Below, piece after piece: positions 10,466-19,654 of a stretch of DNA of 64,000 nt. The stretch's first letter is position 1. Each line of letters begins with the position of its first letter. Origin of the DNA: Thelephora terrestris (taxonomy: Eukaryota > Basidiomycota > Agaricomycetes > Thelephorales > Thelephoraceae); assembly GCA_015956445.1 (NCBI GenBank), contig WIUZ02000013.1, positions 1,136,046-1,200,045 of the forward strand, given 5' to 3'. The notes under the pieces were generated by a model. That model saw only the letters and a list, made by a program, of their open reading frames with translations. It had not been told where the DNA came from and searched no databases. A program made the translations under genes and the position numbers.

Positions 10466-10520
10466 GTTGTGGTGAATTATCATAAATAATGACATGGTTG
10501 TTCTCATGTCCGACACCGCC

Positions 10521-10884
10521 CCATAGGAGTCGATGATTAAGTGTTTTGGGAGAAATCACCCAGATCGAGGACCCCGGAAGTATAGTTCAGACCCACCGGG
10601 GTGACAGTCGCGTGTCGCTCGGTGCGCTGCCGCGCCCCCCCTGCAATCAGCCCTCCGTCGTGCCGGACACCCCGATGATTTGGCGCCAATGTTTGAATGC
10701 CTGTTCCAAAAAGGGATGCTCCTGCAGCCAATTGCCACGCTCGAACTATAGTCCCTGTTTGTCCAGAGAACGTCACTAAGCTTCTGAATCTGATGGAACG
10801 TGCACGTTTCGGAGCTCTCCGGATGAGTAGATACGGTGCAATGTCTTGTCGATAATTTGACCCAGGCTCAAGTCCGGAAAACAA
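10521..10884. other. Unannotated spacer between LTR and next element
   Basis: A GC-richer 364-base stretch. One minus-strand frame is open for 116 codons (10537-10887), but it resembles no family I know, so I leave it unannotated. Confidence 0.4.
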
Positions 10885-10893
10885 CATGTATGA
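10885..10893. repeat. 9-bp target duplication CATGTATGA (left of copy A)
   Basis: Its partner is not at the other end of copy A. It is the complement TCATACATG at 16569-16577, beside copy B. Confidence 0.85.
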
Positions 10894-11128
10894 TAGTCTC
10901 GAACCAGACGATCTAGGACAATCTGAGTTTTAAATGCTTGCCGGTGCTGCATCGATCAGTCCTAGAACGTCTGGTGAACTATGTATAGGGAGGGCAACGT
11001 CACAGTCACGAGGTCCATAAAAGGTCAACCCTAACCCCCCATTGATCGCACAAAATATTACCAAAACATTTTATTTATCATCGCTCGAATTCTTTTTTGA
11101 TGGGATCGATCGTCTTTGCCAGCACACA

Positions 11129-11551
11129 ATGGATGACATAGAAGAAACCGCAGAAAACCAACCGGAAGTGGGTCACAAGATAAGGGAGCGTACAGAAAGG
11201 TTTCGGGTAGCAGCTGGGGACTCAAAAGCCATCGCGATTCGGGTCGGATCCATCCTCGACCACATCGAAACCGTTGGCCTTGATCTCCCGATATTCCTTG
11301 ATGCAGTGTGCTGGGGGAACGAGAATTTGCTGGTTCACGGCAAAGGAAAGAGGGAACGAAGCGCCCTGGTGAACTCCTGCGAATTACCGCAGATCCTTGA
11401 GCGATTGCAAAAAAGATCCCGCCGAGCAAGTTCGGTCTTGAAGAGTCACGCGCTGTCAATCATCAAAGCAGCAGTCGATACCGAGATGGACTCTGTGGTC
11501 TCGGATTTTTTGAGAACTCACATGATCCGCTTGCAAGGCCTTAAGTGGTGA
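11129..11551 (+). pseudogene. DUF6589-type protein, N-terminal fragment (copy A)
   Basis: From ATG 11129 the frame gives MDDIEETAENQPEVG, then the pattern LDLPIFLDAVCWGNENLL, then RSALVNSCELPQILERL, then an HALSIIKAAVDTEMDSVV block. From memory this order (FLDAxxWG, a short arginine block, S-ELP-IL-R) is the N-terminal region of large DUF6589 proteins that are repeated in Agaricomycete genomes. Those proteins are far longer; here the homology stops near FLRTH, where the opposite-strand helicase fragment takes over. The family call is moderate; the truncation is clear. Confidence 0.55.
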
Positions 11552-11842
11552 GATGACTATGCAGCTGTGGCTGCTATATTCATCTAGGAGCAGTGGCATA
11601 GCCCATGGGAGTGTCTTGCCAGACCCCGTTCCTGCAACGACTGTAGCATCAAGGCCGAGGATTAAAGCCTCTGCCACGTCAAGCTGAAAATCGCGGGGTG
11701 TATTTTGATTGAATGCAAGTTTTACGGCGTTGGTGAGAGCCTCCCTGGTTGCGTGTGAGTTGTATTCCTTCCTTGATTTGCGCGCTTCCTCCAGGATTGT
11801 AAATGGATTTGGGTGCATGGCCGGATCCCGGTTCCGACTCAT
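11456..11842 (-). pseudogene. RecQ-like helicase, N-terminal fragment (copy A)
   Basis: ATG at 11842. The product has a Q-motif-like FQLDVAEALILG, Walker A AGTGSGKT and motif Ia ISPLKALQADH, as in RecQ/SF2 helicases. It then meets a splice-donor-like GTGAGT and loses homology; motifs II to VI are absent. A complete RecQ core needs more than 300 residues, so this is a remnant. Its tail overlaps the tail of the DUF6589-type fragment, and both genes read toward the element's middle. Confidence 0.75.
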
Positions 11843-12136
11843 TCAAAGTGCGAATGGGGATACCAGTAATAGTGTACAAACAAAGATAAATAATAAATAC
11901 ATAAGCGCCGTTACTGTGGTTTCGTCCATCAGTAACACATCACCCAGTGTGACTGTGATCTCCCATCCCCTATACAGAGTTCACAAGACGTTGGGAGCAA
12001 CTCTCTGCAGCCCCACATGAGATCCGAAATGCCGATTTTCAATGATCGAATCAAATAATTCAACTCCGACCGATTACTTCATGAGGCCGCAGAGTCTCGC
12101 AGAGAGATTGCTCCCAAACGGCTTGTATCAAGACTA

Positions 12137-12145
12137 CCTGTGTTC
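12137..12145. repeat. 9-bp target duplication CCTGTGTTC (right of copy A)
   Basis: Its partner is the complement GAACACAGG at 17822-17830, beside copy B. Confidence 0.85.
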
Positions 12146-12326
12146 TTAATTGAAAACCTTGATATTGAGCTTGCTTCACGGTACTATTTACTGAGTTTGC
12201 TTTCTGACTATTTTGGCCGTGATCTACCTGAGTCCCCCCTGACATACATGTATTGTTTTCTCAACTGCCTTTCGAACATTCAATCAACTCCACCACCTTT
12301 CGTTCCAGGAGGTCTAGCAAAAAAAT

Positions 12327-12405
12327 CTCACCAACCGGGTTCGAACCAGTGACCTTGAGATTATCCAATTACAGTCTCACGCTCTTCCAACTGAGCTATG
12401 GTGAG
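12327..12405 (-). tRNA. tRNA-Tyr (GTA) with a 7-nt intron
   Basis: The minus strand folds as a full cloverleaf. The acceptor CTCACCA/TGGTGAG pairs in all 7 positions and has the C1:G72 pair typical of eukaryotic tyrosine tRNA. The D-arm is GCTC...GAGC, the anticodon stem TGAGA/TCTCA, and the T-arm ACTGG-TTCGAAC-CCGGT. The 14-base anticodon loop equals a 7-base loop with anticodon GTA plus a 7-base intron after position 37; nuclear tRNA-Tyr genes commonly have an intron there. It lies within the inverted segment. Confidence 0.9.
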
Positions 12406-14413
12406 TTCCCCATCCTTACAAGTCATGAGAGCATCACTCGGTGATCAGACACAAGCCCGAGTGCGATGCCTACTGCATCCGCGAACAATCACCTTCGAGT
12501 GATCTACGCTGTGGGCTTTTTGTGCCGGGAGGGTCCAGCAGTATTCCAAAACAGTGGCGACGTATAGATCGACAGTGTGAGGTGAGAGATCGTCACGAGG
12601 TGGCCAGGTTGCTCACCTCGGGTAAGGGTCGTCCAGACAGCATGTGAAGTGAGATTGAGGATGTTGAATGAGTATCGTGTGGTCACGGAACGTGGCGGGC
12701 CATAGCCTGGCTTGTCGTTGTGCTGGTGGGCGTGCGAAGACCATTTCACTTAACTGTGTTGCTATCGGAACAGAAAGAAAGACTCTCAGAACCTGATTTG
12801 CCTCGAGTTAGTTGAATGACAACCCACCTGCCAAGGATACGCCGTCAACTCCAGGGTGTTTTGTTTGCGGCTGAGAATGCCAATGGATATCTCTGGACAG
12901 GCCGAAGGCGGCAAACGTGCTCTTGTCGTTGAAATGCCGTCCTCGTTGCCTATGCTGGAGAGTTGCGTTCCTTTGGGTGAGGATGTGTGGTACGGCACTC
13001 CTTGAATTCCTTGAAATGGCGTTCTGGGCCCCACACCTCTCCCCAAGGAGGCAGCAACAAAGAGCCCTCGCTCTTACGTCTTCCCCCTCCCTTTTGGAAG
13101 GCGGGTTTTGTACACCCTGGGCGTCGCCTGAGCCTGCGTTGGTGGGTGTGAAAACATCGAGAAGCTCCAAAGTCCTAACATCAACGCATATCCAACACGG
13201 CCCATCGCGAGAATGGGCTACGCACATCGGTTCCGGGCGAACGGGAGCGACGTATGATAGAGAAACGGATTTTCGGGCAGGATGAGCGGAGATAAGTTAG
13301 TAGGAGTCTACGTCAAGCGATGACGGGTGTCTGTTGATAACGGCGGTCTCCTATCTCTTTCCCTGGACGGAGGAAGTATGTAAATGAGGTCGGTTACCCG
13401 GGATCTTGAGTGCCACTTCGCGCACGGTCCAAGGCCCAGTGGCGATCGTGGCGCATAGAGTGTCGGAAGGTCGTTGTACTTGTGTTGCGAACATCCCCAG
13501 TTCGTACTCCGTCCGCGACCTTGCCTCCCGGAAAAGTACTTATGCAACATACAACCCAAGTCCCGTTCGAACTCTCACGTCAGAATCTATTTTAAGAACG
13601 GTCGTTCCATCTTTAGCTTTTGTGACCAACAGCAAAAGGTGCTGTGGGACCGTGGACGACTACGTAGGAATTTTTGTGAGGCTCAAGACGACTCACTGGT
13701 TTTGCATGCCCTCCACGGCCTGTGATGTAAGCTTAGGCTGGGAGTGTGAATATTTGAATCGCCTCGGTCCAAGGAAAATGGAGAGTTCCGCTGATGGCAA
13801 CAAAGTTTGATGCATGCAGGCGCCTAAGAGCTTTGGCGGGGGGTTTGGCGCCAGCCGATTACTCCCAACGACCGTCGGCACATAAACCAATAGTCCCAAG
13901 TGCAAGCGCAGGCTGCACGATGATGACGGCCCACATGGCCATGGATGGCAGCCCGGAGGATCGGTGATAAGGGGACTAGAGTCATTACAAGGACGGGGAT
14001 GAGAGTATACACTTGGAATAGACCATAAAGCTTCTCGTTCCCCTCCTCTTCATTTACGCTCGCTTGGCAAGCCCTTTGTCCGTTACGTCGGAGGAAGATG
14101 GGCAGAAAATCCTCCGTCTCCGCATGCCCCGCCGAGACCGGCTAACCACGTGAGGCAAACGTTAAACCTCATATGCCCGTTTAGTTTTCACCCATTCCCT
14201 CTTCTTTTTATCGTTGGGTTTCCACTCTTTTCTTTCTCACCCCTCGCCCCTCTGTAGCGCGATACCTACAATCCGTGAGTCTGTTTTCCTCTGTATCTTT
14301 GCCCGGATGTTAAACGAACGAAAGATTCCGAACCGATTTGAACAAAGATCGGTCCACATCCGAACACTATCACCCTGGTCGGCGACCTCGACAGCACACC
14401 TCCTCGTTCCGAC
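12406..14413. other. Intergenic, no gene recognised
   Basis: Open frames up to about 139 codons exist (for example minus 12808-13227 and plus 13406-13810). None shows a known motif or a convincing start and intron structure. The right end is the tetraspanin promoter. Confidence 0.4.
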
Positions 14414-15660
14414 ATGAGCACGGGCATACGACTCTCCAACTTCAACACACCAACTCCAAGCTCGCCTTCACCAACTAGCACCGGTTTCCGTTCCGGCTTG
14501 GCAGGCAACACGCCGCCCCTCCCTACCGCCGACAGTTCATCGCTATCAATCAATTACCTCCCTGCAAAGTTTGGCGCCAGCCTTGTCTCACGGAGACGAT
14601 ATGGAAAGGAGGTTTCTGTCTCGGAAATGCCCAAGCGGGGTGGTGGTCGTGAAGCGTTCAGAGCGAACGAGCCCCGTATGCCCGGTGCCCATGACGAAGA
14701 CTACGATGGTGCGCAGGGCGCTTGGTTCGGAACCGATTCGAAGAAGCCGCTTCTCCGATGGACTAGATTCAAGTGGATCATGTTCGTGGCTAACGTCTCT
14801 GTGCGCTCGTTTAATTCCGTCATCTCTCTCCGTTCCCCCCGCTGAGCTTGTCATATACAGTTGACGATCTACTCCCTGTCTGCCCTGATTTTCTGCCTGC
14901 TCACGTGGTTCCTTGTCTGGGATCGGGCGGATGTTGTCCGAGTCGGGAACAGGGAAGAACTCATCATTTCCACGTTTGCAGCTTGTATGGGAATCGTCAC
15001 CTCTCTAATCGGCTGGGCTGGCATTCTTCTCAACAACCGAGGTTTCCTCGCCTGGTATTCCTTTCTGTTATGGATCTGCTTCGCCTTCCTCGTCACTCCC
15101 GGTTACATCACTTACAAGAAGCGTACGTTTAACTTGGAAGGGAAGCTCAACAGTCAGTGGTCGCAATCCCTTGGCGCTGCCGGTCGACTGTCCATCCAAG
15201 ATCAGCTCGAGTGTTGCGGATACTTCAGTCCTTTTGTGTTGGCCACGGTCTCGCAATCCTGCTACGCGAGGAGCATCCTTCCGGGTTGCAAAGGTGTTTA
15301 CATGAGGTATGAACGTATTATCCTGCAACGGTGGTATATCGTCGCTTTCTCTCTGGTGCCACTTCACCTCTTCGTGATGATCTCGGCTCTCCTCTGTTCG
15401 AACCACGTCACGTATCGATTCGGGAAGGGGATGACACCTAAGGCGTACCGCCTCGATTTGAGTAGTATGGCTGTCCTCATGGACAACTACGCCAAGTACG
15501 TCATCTCGCCATCGGTTGTGCCGGAGTTAGTGATCTTGACGAAACCATCCACAGTCACCTCGTTGAGCAGTATGGAAACGACGTGGCGTCTGAGGTCCTT
15601 GCCAAGTCAAAGTCCAACAGCTTGTATCTCGACGCGGCCCCTTACGAAAATCGGCACTGA
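14414..15660 (+). CDS. TSP2: Tetraspanin, Tsp2-like
   Basis: Exons 14414-14800, 14861-15495 and 15555-15660 join in frame to 375 residues. A serine/threonine/proline-rich cytosolic N-terminus precedes four membrane segments: FVANVSLTIYSLSALIFCLL, ACMGIVTSLIGWAGILL, WYSFLLWICFAFLVTPGYI and IVAFSLVPLHLFVMISALLC. The large extracellular loop has the tetraspanin CCG motif (QLECCGYFSP) and further cysteines (SCYAR, PGCKG). The last exon gives a cytosolic tail (VEQYGNDVASEVLAKSKS). Tetraspanins organise plasma-membrane proteins; basidiomycete Tsp2 has been linked to development and stress. The paralogue assignment is from memory of the family. The gene appears intact and lies in the inverted segment. 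Confidence 0.88.
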
Positions 15661-15670
15661 GGATGGAAGA

Positions 15671-15689
15671 CCCCCCCCCCCCCCCCCCC
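15671..15689. repeat. Poly-C tract (19 C)
   Basis: A homopolymer directly after the tetraspanin stop, in its 3' UTR. Its length may be unreliable. Confidence 0.8.
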
Positions 15690-16360
15690 GATCCCCATTC
15701 TCGCCTGGGAGATTTTCTTTGACACTGTATTTGTAAATTTCTGCACCGCGATCTCTTGGAAGAGTGTCTAGCTGGCGATTTACGTTCTTTTTCCCACCCA
15801 TCCCTAATGCCTTTCTTTCTTTGTTTACCTCTCGGAACTGTCATCGATCTCCTTACGACCGCCGACACTCCTTCCTCACCCAACGCCGTCTTGCCTGTCC
15901 GTGTATATGGTCCGTGTATATGCCCCACGAGCCCCCCGCCTAACCACCACCCACATTCATTTCCGATCAAACTACATACCATCAGCATTCTGCATTTATC
16001 TCATTCTACTGGACGTTGACCCATCTAACTTACTATACCCTTGCGTCGGTTTCATAATCACCCTCTTTTCAACTGGGCGCCATTGGAGAACTTTTTTCAT
16101 CCTCATTCTTGGAAGATACAAGGGCTCTCGTTGGACACACGACTTCTTTCCTTTAAACCATCTCTAGTCCATCCGTTTCTCGTCGATTATTACCCTCTAC
16201 GAAATGTATCACAATACCCTCCGTTTACGTTGTAGAACCCCGAACTCCGGCGAACTTGAGCTCACTCGACGATTTCTACCGACGGCAATCGAACTTCGAA
16301 GCGTAATGTTGATCGTGCCAGCTCAGAGCCGGCAAAGTCGAAAACCCGCCGTTCGAACAC
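15690..16360. other. Tetraspanin 3' UTR and U6 upstream region
   Basis: C/T-rich sequence after the tetraspanin gene. I see no further gene. Confidence 0.5.
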
Positions 16361-16370
16361 AATTTATTTG
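16361..16370 (+). promoter_or_regulatory. TATA-like element upstream of U6
   Basis: AATTTATTTG lies about 35-40 bases before the U6 start, a normal place for a pol III type TATA box. Confidence 0.4.
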
Positions 16371-16403
16371 TAGGTTGGTGTGCCAGAAACGCTGCCAAAG
16401 GTA

Positions 16404-16429
16404 AATGTCCTCTTCGGAGTGACATACGA

Positions 16430-16460
<31 letters not shown>

Positions 16461-16527
16461 GGCCCCTGCACAAGGATGACACGCTTTTCCAGAGTGGAAG
16501 ACCTTCGGGTCTCAATATTTATTTTTT
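16404..16527 (+). ncRNA. U6: U6 spliceosomal RNA
   Basis: The invariant core is present: AATTGGAACGATACAGAGA, then AGATTAGCATGGCCCCTGC and AAGGATGACACGC. This covers the ACAGAGA box, the AGC triad and the internal stem-loop. A 5' stem-loop (ATGTC-CTC-TTCG-GAG-T-GACAT) starts near 16404. The 3' part is longer than in standard U6 and holds an extra hairpin AGACC-TTCG-GGTCT before the T7 terminator (16522-16528). U6 forms the catalytic centre of the spliceosome. The exact 3' end is uncertain. Confidence 0.93.
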
Positions 16528-16568
16528 TCCCTCGTTGCGCAATCCTTGTTGTTGGATTTCGTTTCATC

Positions 16569-16577
16569 TCATACATG
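16569..16577. repeat. 9-bp target duplication TCATACATG (left of copy B)
   Basis: Reverse complement of CATGTATGA at 10885-10893. Confidence 0.85.
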
Positions 16578-16872
16578 TAGTCTTGATACAAGCCGTTTGG
16601 GAGCAATCTCTCTGCGAGACTCTGCGGCCTCATGAAGTAATCGGTCGGAGTTGAATTATTTGATTCGATCATTGAAAATCGGCATTTCGGATCTCATGTG
16701 GGGCTGCAGAGAGTTGCTCCCAAACGTCTTGTGAACTCTGTATAGGGGATGGGAGATCACAGTCACACTGGGTGATGTGTTACTGATGGACGAAACCACA
16801 GTAACGGCGCTTATGTATTTATTATTTATCTTTGTTTGTACACTATTACTGGTATCCCCATTCGCACTTTGA

Positions 16873-17259
16873 ATGAGTCGGAACCGGGATCCGGCCATGC
16901 ACCCAAATCCATTTACAATCCTGGAGGAAGCGCGCAAATCAAGGAAGGAATACAACTCACACGCAACCAGGGAGGCTCTCACCAACGCCGTAAAACTTGC
17001 ATTCAATCAAAATACACCCCGCGATTTTCAGCTTGACGTGGCAGAGGCTTTAATCCTCGGCCTTGATGCTACAGTCGTTGCAGGAACGGGGTCTGGCAAG
17101 ACACTCCCATGGGCTATGCCACTGCTCCTAGATGAATATAGCAGCCACAGCTGCATAGTCATCTCACCACTTAAGGCCTTGCAAGCGGATCATGTGAGTT
17201 CTCAAAAAATCCGAGACCACAGAGTCCATCTCGGTATCGACTGCTGCTTTGATGATTGA
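16873..17259 (+). pseudogene. RecQ-like helicase, N-terminal fragment (copy B)
   Basis: Identical in protein sequence to the fragment in copy A: ATG 16873, Walker A AGTGSGKT and motif Ia ISPLKALQADH, then loss of homology at a GTGAGT. It lacks all later helicase motifs. Confidence 0.75.
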
Positions 17260-17586
17260 CAGCGCGTGACTCTTCAAGACCGAACTTGCTCGGCGGGATC
17301 TTTTTTGCAATCGCTCAAGGATCTGCGGTAATTCGCAGGAGTTCACCAGGGCGCTTCGTTCCCTCTTTCCTTTGCCGTGAACCAGCAAATTCTCGTTCCC
17401 CCAGCACACTGCATCAAGGAATATCGGGAGATCAAGGCCAACGGTTTCGATGTGGTCGAGGATGGATCCGACCCGAATCGCGATGGCTTTTGAGTCCCCA
17501 GCTGCTACCCGAAACCTTTCTGTACGCTCCCTTATCTTGTGACCCACTTCCGGTTGGTTTTCTGCGGTTTCTTCTATGTCATCCAT
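17164..17586 (-). pseudogene. DUF6589-type protein, N-terminal fragment (copy B)
   Basis: Identical in protein sequence to the fragment in copy A, with ATG at 17586 and the FLDAVCWG pattern. Its tail overlaps the RecQ-like fragment of copy B. Confidence 0.55.
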
Positions 17587-17821
17587 TGTGTGCTGGCAAA
17601 GACGATCGATCCCATCAAAAAAGAATTCGAGCGATGATAAATAAAATGTTTTGGTAATATTTTGTGCGATCAATGGGGGGTTAGGGTTGACCTTTTATGG
17701 ACCTCGTGACTGTGACGTTGCCCTCCCTATACATAGTTCACCAGACGTTCTAGGACTGATCGATGCAGCACCGGCAAGCATTTAAAACTCAGATTGTCCT
17801 AGATCGTCTGGTTCGAGACTA

Positions 17822-17830
17822 GAACACAGG
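17822..17830. repeat. 9-bp target duplication GAACACAGG (right of copy B)
   Basis: Reverse complement of CCTGTGTTC at 12137-12145. Confidence 0.85.
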
Positions 17831-18148
17831 TAATATAAGATCGTGTGCAAGCCAAAAGAGAGGGAAACAAGTAGCAAGTCAACAGAAGAAAGCAGATGCG
17901 TGGACAAACCAAGGCCGCGAAAACACGGACCGAGAAATAGATGTACGGCAGAATGTGGCGCTGCTAACTAGAGATGAAGTGAACGAGAGAGCAGATCAGT
18001 CGAACCGAACACCAGTTTGGGGGTATGGACGACGAAATGGGTATCGGGTGCATGTACAAGGGTAAGGCCGCCCCGAAAGTGAAGGGTGTTGTCAAAAAGG
18101 TCGTAAAGTCGTCGCAGGGCATCGCACGCATCATGTAGGCCAGGTTTA
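17831..18148. other. Intergenic, nothing recognised
   Basis: This holds the 3' flank of the small gene at 18149. A minus-strand frame (17968-18249) is open but reads out of phase with that gene's last exon. Confidence 0.4.
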
Positions 18149-18718
18149 CTACAGAGGCCGACCCGCCCCAGGACCATGGCGATACGGATCACCATAACTC
18201 TGTTGTGCTGCTGAGTGTAGGGACTGTAGTCGTTTGATCTCCTCTTCATCGCGTTCCATACGCCTCATATCAGAAAGGAGCTATATAGATTATCAGATCG
18301 CGTTTTCATCGTTCCAAACGGATGCCCGGCCGTACCCTGAACTTCCCAAACTCGATTTGGACTTCCTCGGCTTGGCTGGTCAGCCTCGAGATCCTCTTTT
18401 CATCCGACAATCTCGATGCTTCTGCGAGCTTGCACGATTCACTAGACGGAAGCATAGAAATATATCAGCACTGGGGATAGTTTGATAATGCCGAAGAGGG
18501 TAGGCGCACCTGGTGACGTAACGAGAATAATGTTCTTTGAGGCGGCTATCACCTTCGGTAGCTATAGCGTACTGGAACGCGTTGAGGTAGCTCATGATGA
18601 AACTGTGGATCTGGAACCAATCGTCCATCTCGTGAGGAGTCTCGGTAGGAGGAATTGGAGGGCTTCCGGTGTGTCTACGACCTAAGATATACCCCCTGCG
18701 AGCAGCCATTGCCTCCAT
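18149..18718 (-). CDS. Small coiled-coil protein, unknown function
   Basis: I do not recognise a family. ATG 18718 opens MEAMAARRGYILGRR. Two introns are inferred from GT-AG borders that keep the frame: one after YSRYVT and one after EFGKFR. The joined product continues ESCKLAEASRLSDEKR, then MRRMERDEEEIKRLQSL, and ends GPGAGRPL at TAG 18149-18151. The middle is strongly heptad-like, so a coiled coil is likely. The product is about 150 residues. The model is from splice-site inspection alone and could miss an upstream exon. Confidence 0.5.
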
Positions 18719-19654
18719 TCACATTCGCTGTGTACCTCGGGCAGGCGATCGGAGACATGCAAAGCTGTGCGGCGAACTCTAGGTTGCGCAACGGTCATCC
18801 CTCCCTGACCGAGGTTCAAACCGAAGCTTTTCAGACTTACATGGATAGCTATTTAATTCCGGGAGCCGAGAGGGCCCAAAGAAGCACCCTGAGAGTAGGC
18901 AGGACCTACGAGTCGGATAGATAGACCTCAGGAATTAAACATCGTCCGTAGAAGTGACTGGCAGGAGGTATCAGTGGTGGCGACACGAGTCATGTGGAGT
19001 TCCCGTGTAAACGTATGTATGCGTCCACTTGTGTGTCCGCCGAGGTACATATTGCAATTGTGGGCCTGAACAGTGAACCTCCCCGGTTTGCCGGCTACAA
19101 CCCGCGATTCTCCCCGCGGCCGACTTATTTGGGCCTCCGGCCATGCTAGAGGTCATAATACGAGAAACACACAGCAAAGTGCTAATTTCTCCGGAAGCCC
19201 TCCGTTTGCGGACAGGAGTGTCTTCGGGGATCGGGGAGAGGGTGAAGGGAAAGGTGGAAGCAACTTGTACCGCTACGTCATGAATGCGGGAAGGGGATAT
19301 ATAAAGGATAGCTGTGTCGTCGAATCAGCACAGGAGGTGGATCATAGACGACATGCGCAGTGTGCAGTGCAAGGTGGGAGGTACACACAATTGAATAGGC
19401 GCCGACTGGGCGGCACAGCAAAGGGTGCCTCAGGACCCGGTCCCGGCTATAAGCGGTCCGGGAAAGTGTGGCGGGACATAACATTTTAATATTTCTTTCT
19501 TAGATACGCATAGACATAGTACATATACGAGACGGCCACATAATTGTCCGGTTCATCGACTCCATCCAAATGTCCAATCGATCCGCTAGAAACTGCGCTC
19601 TATAAGCCCACAGCGGTCAAGGTGCAATACCAGGATCCTCACGAACCTTGTGTG
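18719..19654. other. Intergenic, nothing recognised
   Basis: The longest frames are plus 18655-18924 and plus 19073-19489. Neither has recognisable motifs. Confidence 0.4.

Larger units (their letters stand above)
1..10515 (-). mobile_element. Ty3-type LTR retrotransposon, 3' part off-window, with nested insertion
   Basis: The element reads right to left: LTR, primer-binding site, gag with a CCHC knuckle, retropepsin-like protease, then a spacer that runs off position 1. Reverse transcriptase, RNase H and integrase are not in the window. The order gag, knuckle, DSG protease is that of basidiomycete Ty3 elements; the family is inferred from this and from gag, because no RT is visible. Gag is split by a separate 3.3 kb insertion bounded by TGAAA duplications. 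The 5 bases next to the LTR are CCGCC (10516-10520); the matching duplicate would lie left of the window. Confidence 0.88.
9106..10515 (-). repeat. 5' LTR of the retrotransposon (1410 bp)
   Basis: On the plus strand the block starts TGTCGAGTTAGC and ends CATGTCCGACA, giving the TG...CA ends expected of an LTR with a short TGTCG inverted repeat. The inner edge lies two bases from a TGG-starting primer-binding site, which fixes this border. The outer edge is inferred from the inverted repeat, because the second LTR is not in the window to compare. U3 is regulatory-rich (heat-shock arrays, palindromes, GATA block, TATA box), and the remainder holds short direct repeats. Confidence 0.8.
10894..12136. 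mobile_element. Terminal-inverted-repeat DNA element, copy A (1243 bp)
   Basis: The element starts TAGTCTCGA and ends with the complement of TAGTCTTGA, flanked by 9-bp target duplications, a length typical of Mutator-like elements. Each end carries its own hairpin. On the left, CCAGACG-A/T-TCTAGGAC occurs as an inverted pair; on the right, GTTTGGGAGCAA pairs with TTGCTCCCAAAC. Inside each hairpin is a shared subterminal motif, ACGTCTkGTGAACTmTGTATAGGG, inverted between the ends. Two gene heads point inward and overlap, which indicates an internally deleted, non-autonomous derivative. Copy B at 16578-17821 is identical as far as I compared, except for one base in a T-run. Confidence 0.85.
16578..17821. 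mobile_element. Terminal-inverted-repeat DNA element, copy B (1244 bp)
   Basis: Reverse-complement copy of 10894-12136, with the same TAGTCT ends, hairpins and inward gene heads. The one difference I found is TTTG against TTG in a T-run of the right subterminal repeat. Near-identity suggests recent transposition or gene conversion between the copies. Confidence 0.85.

Noticed and set aside
10537-10887. 116-codon minus-strand frame beside the LTR
   Set aside because: No recognisable family, no promoter context; probably chance in GC-rich DNA.
11028-11040. Telomere-like CCCTAACCCCCC inside the RecQ/DUF6589 element
   Set aside because: Only about one and a half TTAGGG units; consistent with chance and not a telomere array.
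11709-12020. Plus-strand frame opposite the RecQ-like fragment
   Set aside because: Antisense shadow of the helicase fragment; no independent motif.
12808-13810. Several 80-139 codon frames between tRNA-Tyr and the tetraspanin gene
   Set aside because: They overlap on both strands and show no conserved motifs or splice structure.
16656-17821. Copies A and B as two independent unrearranged insertions
   Set aside because: Each copy would then lack a target duplication, while swapping the flanks gives two perfect 9-bp duplications.
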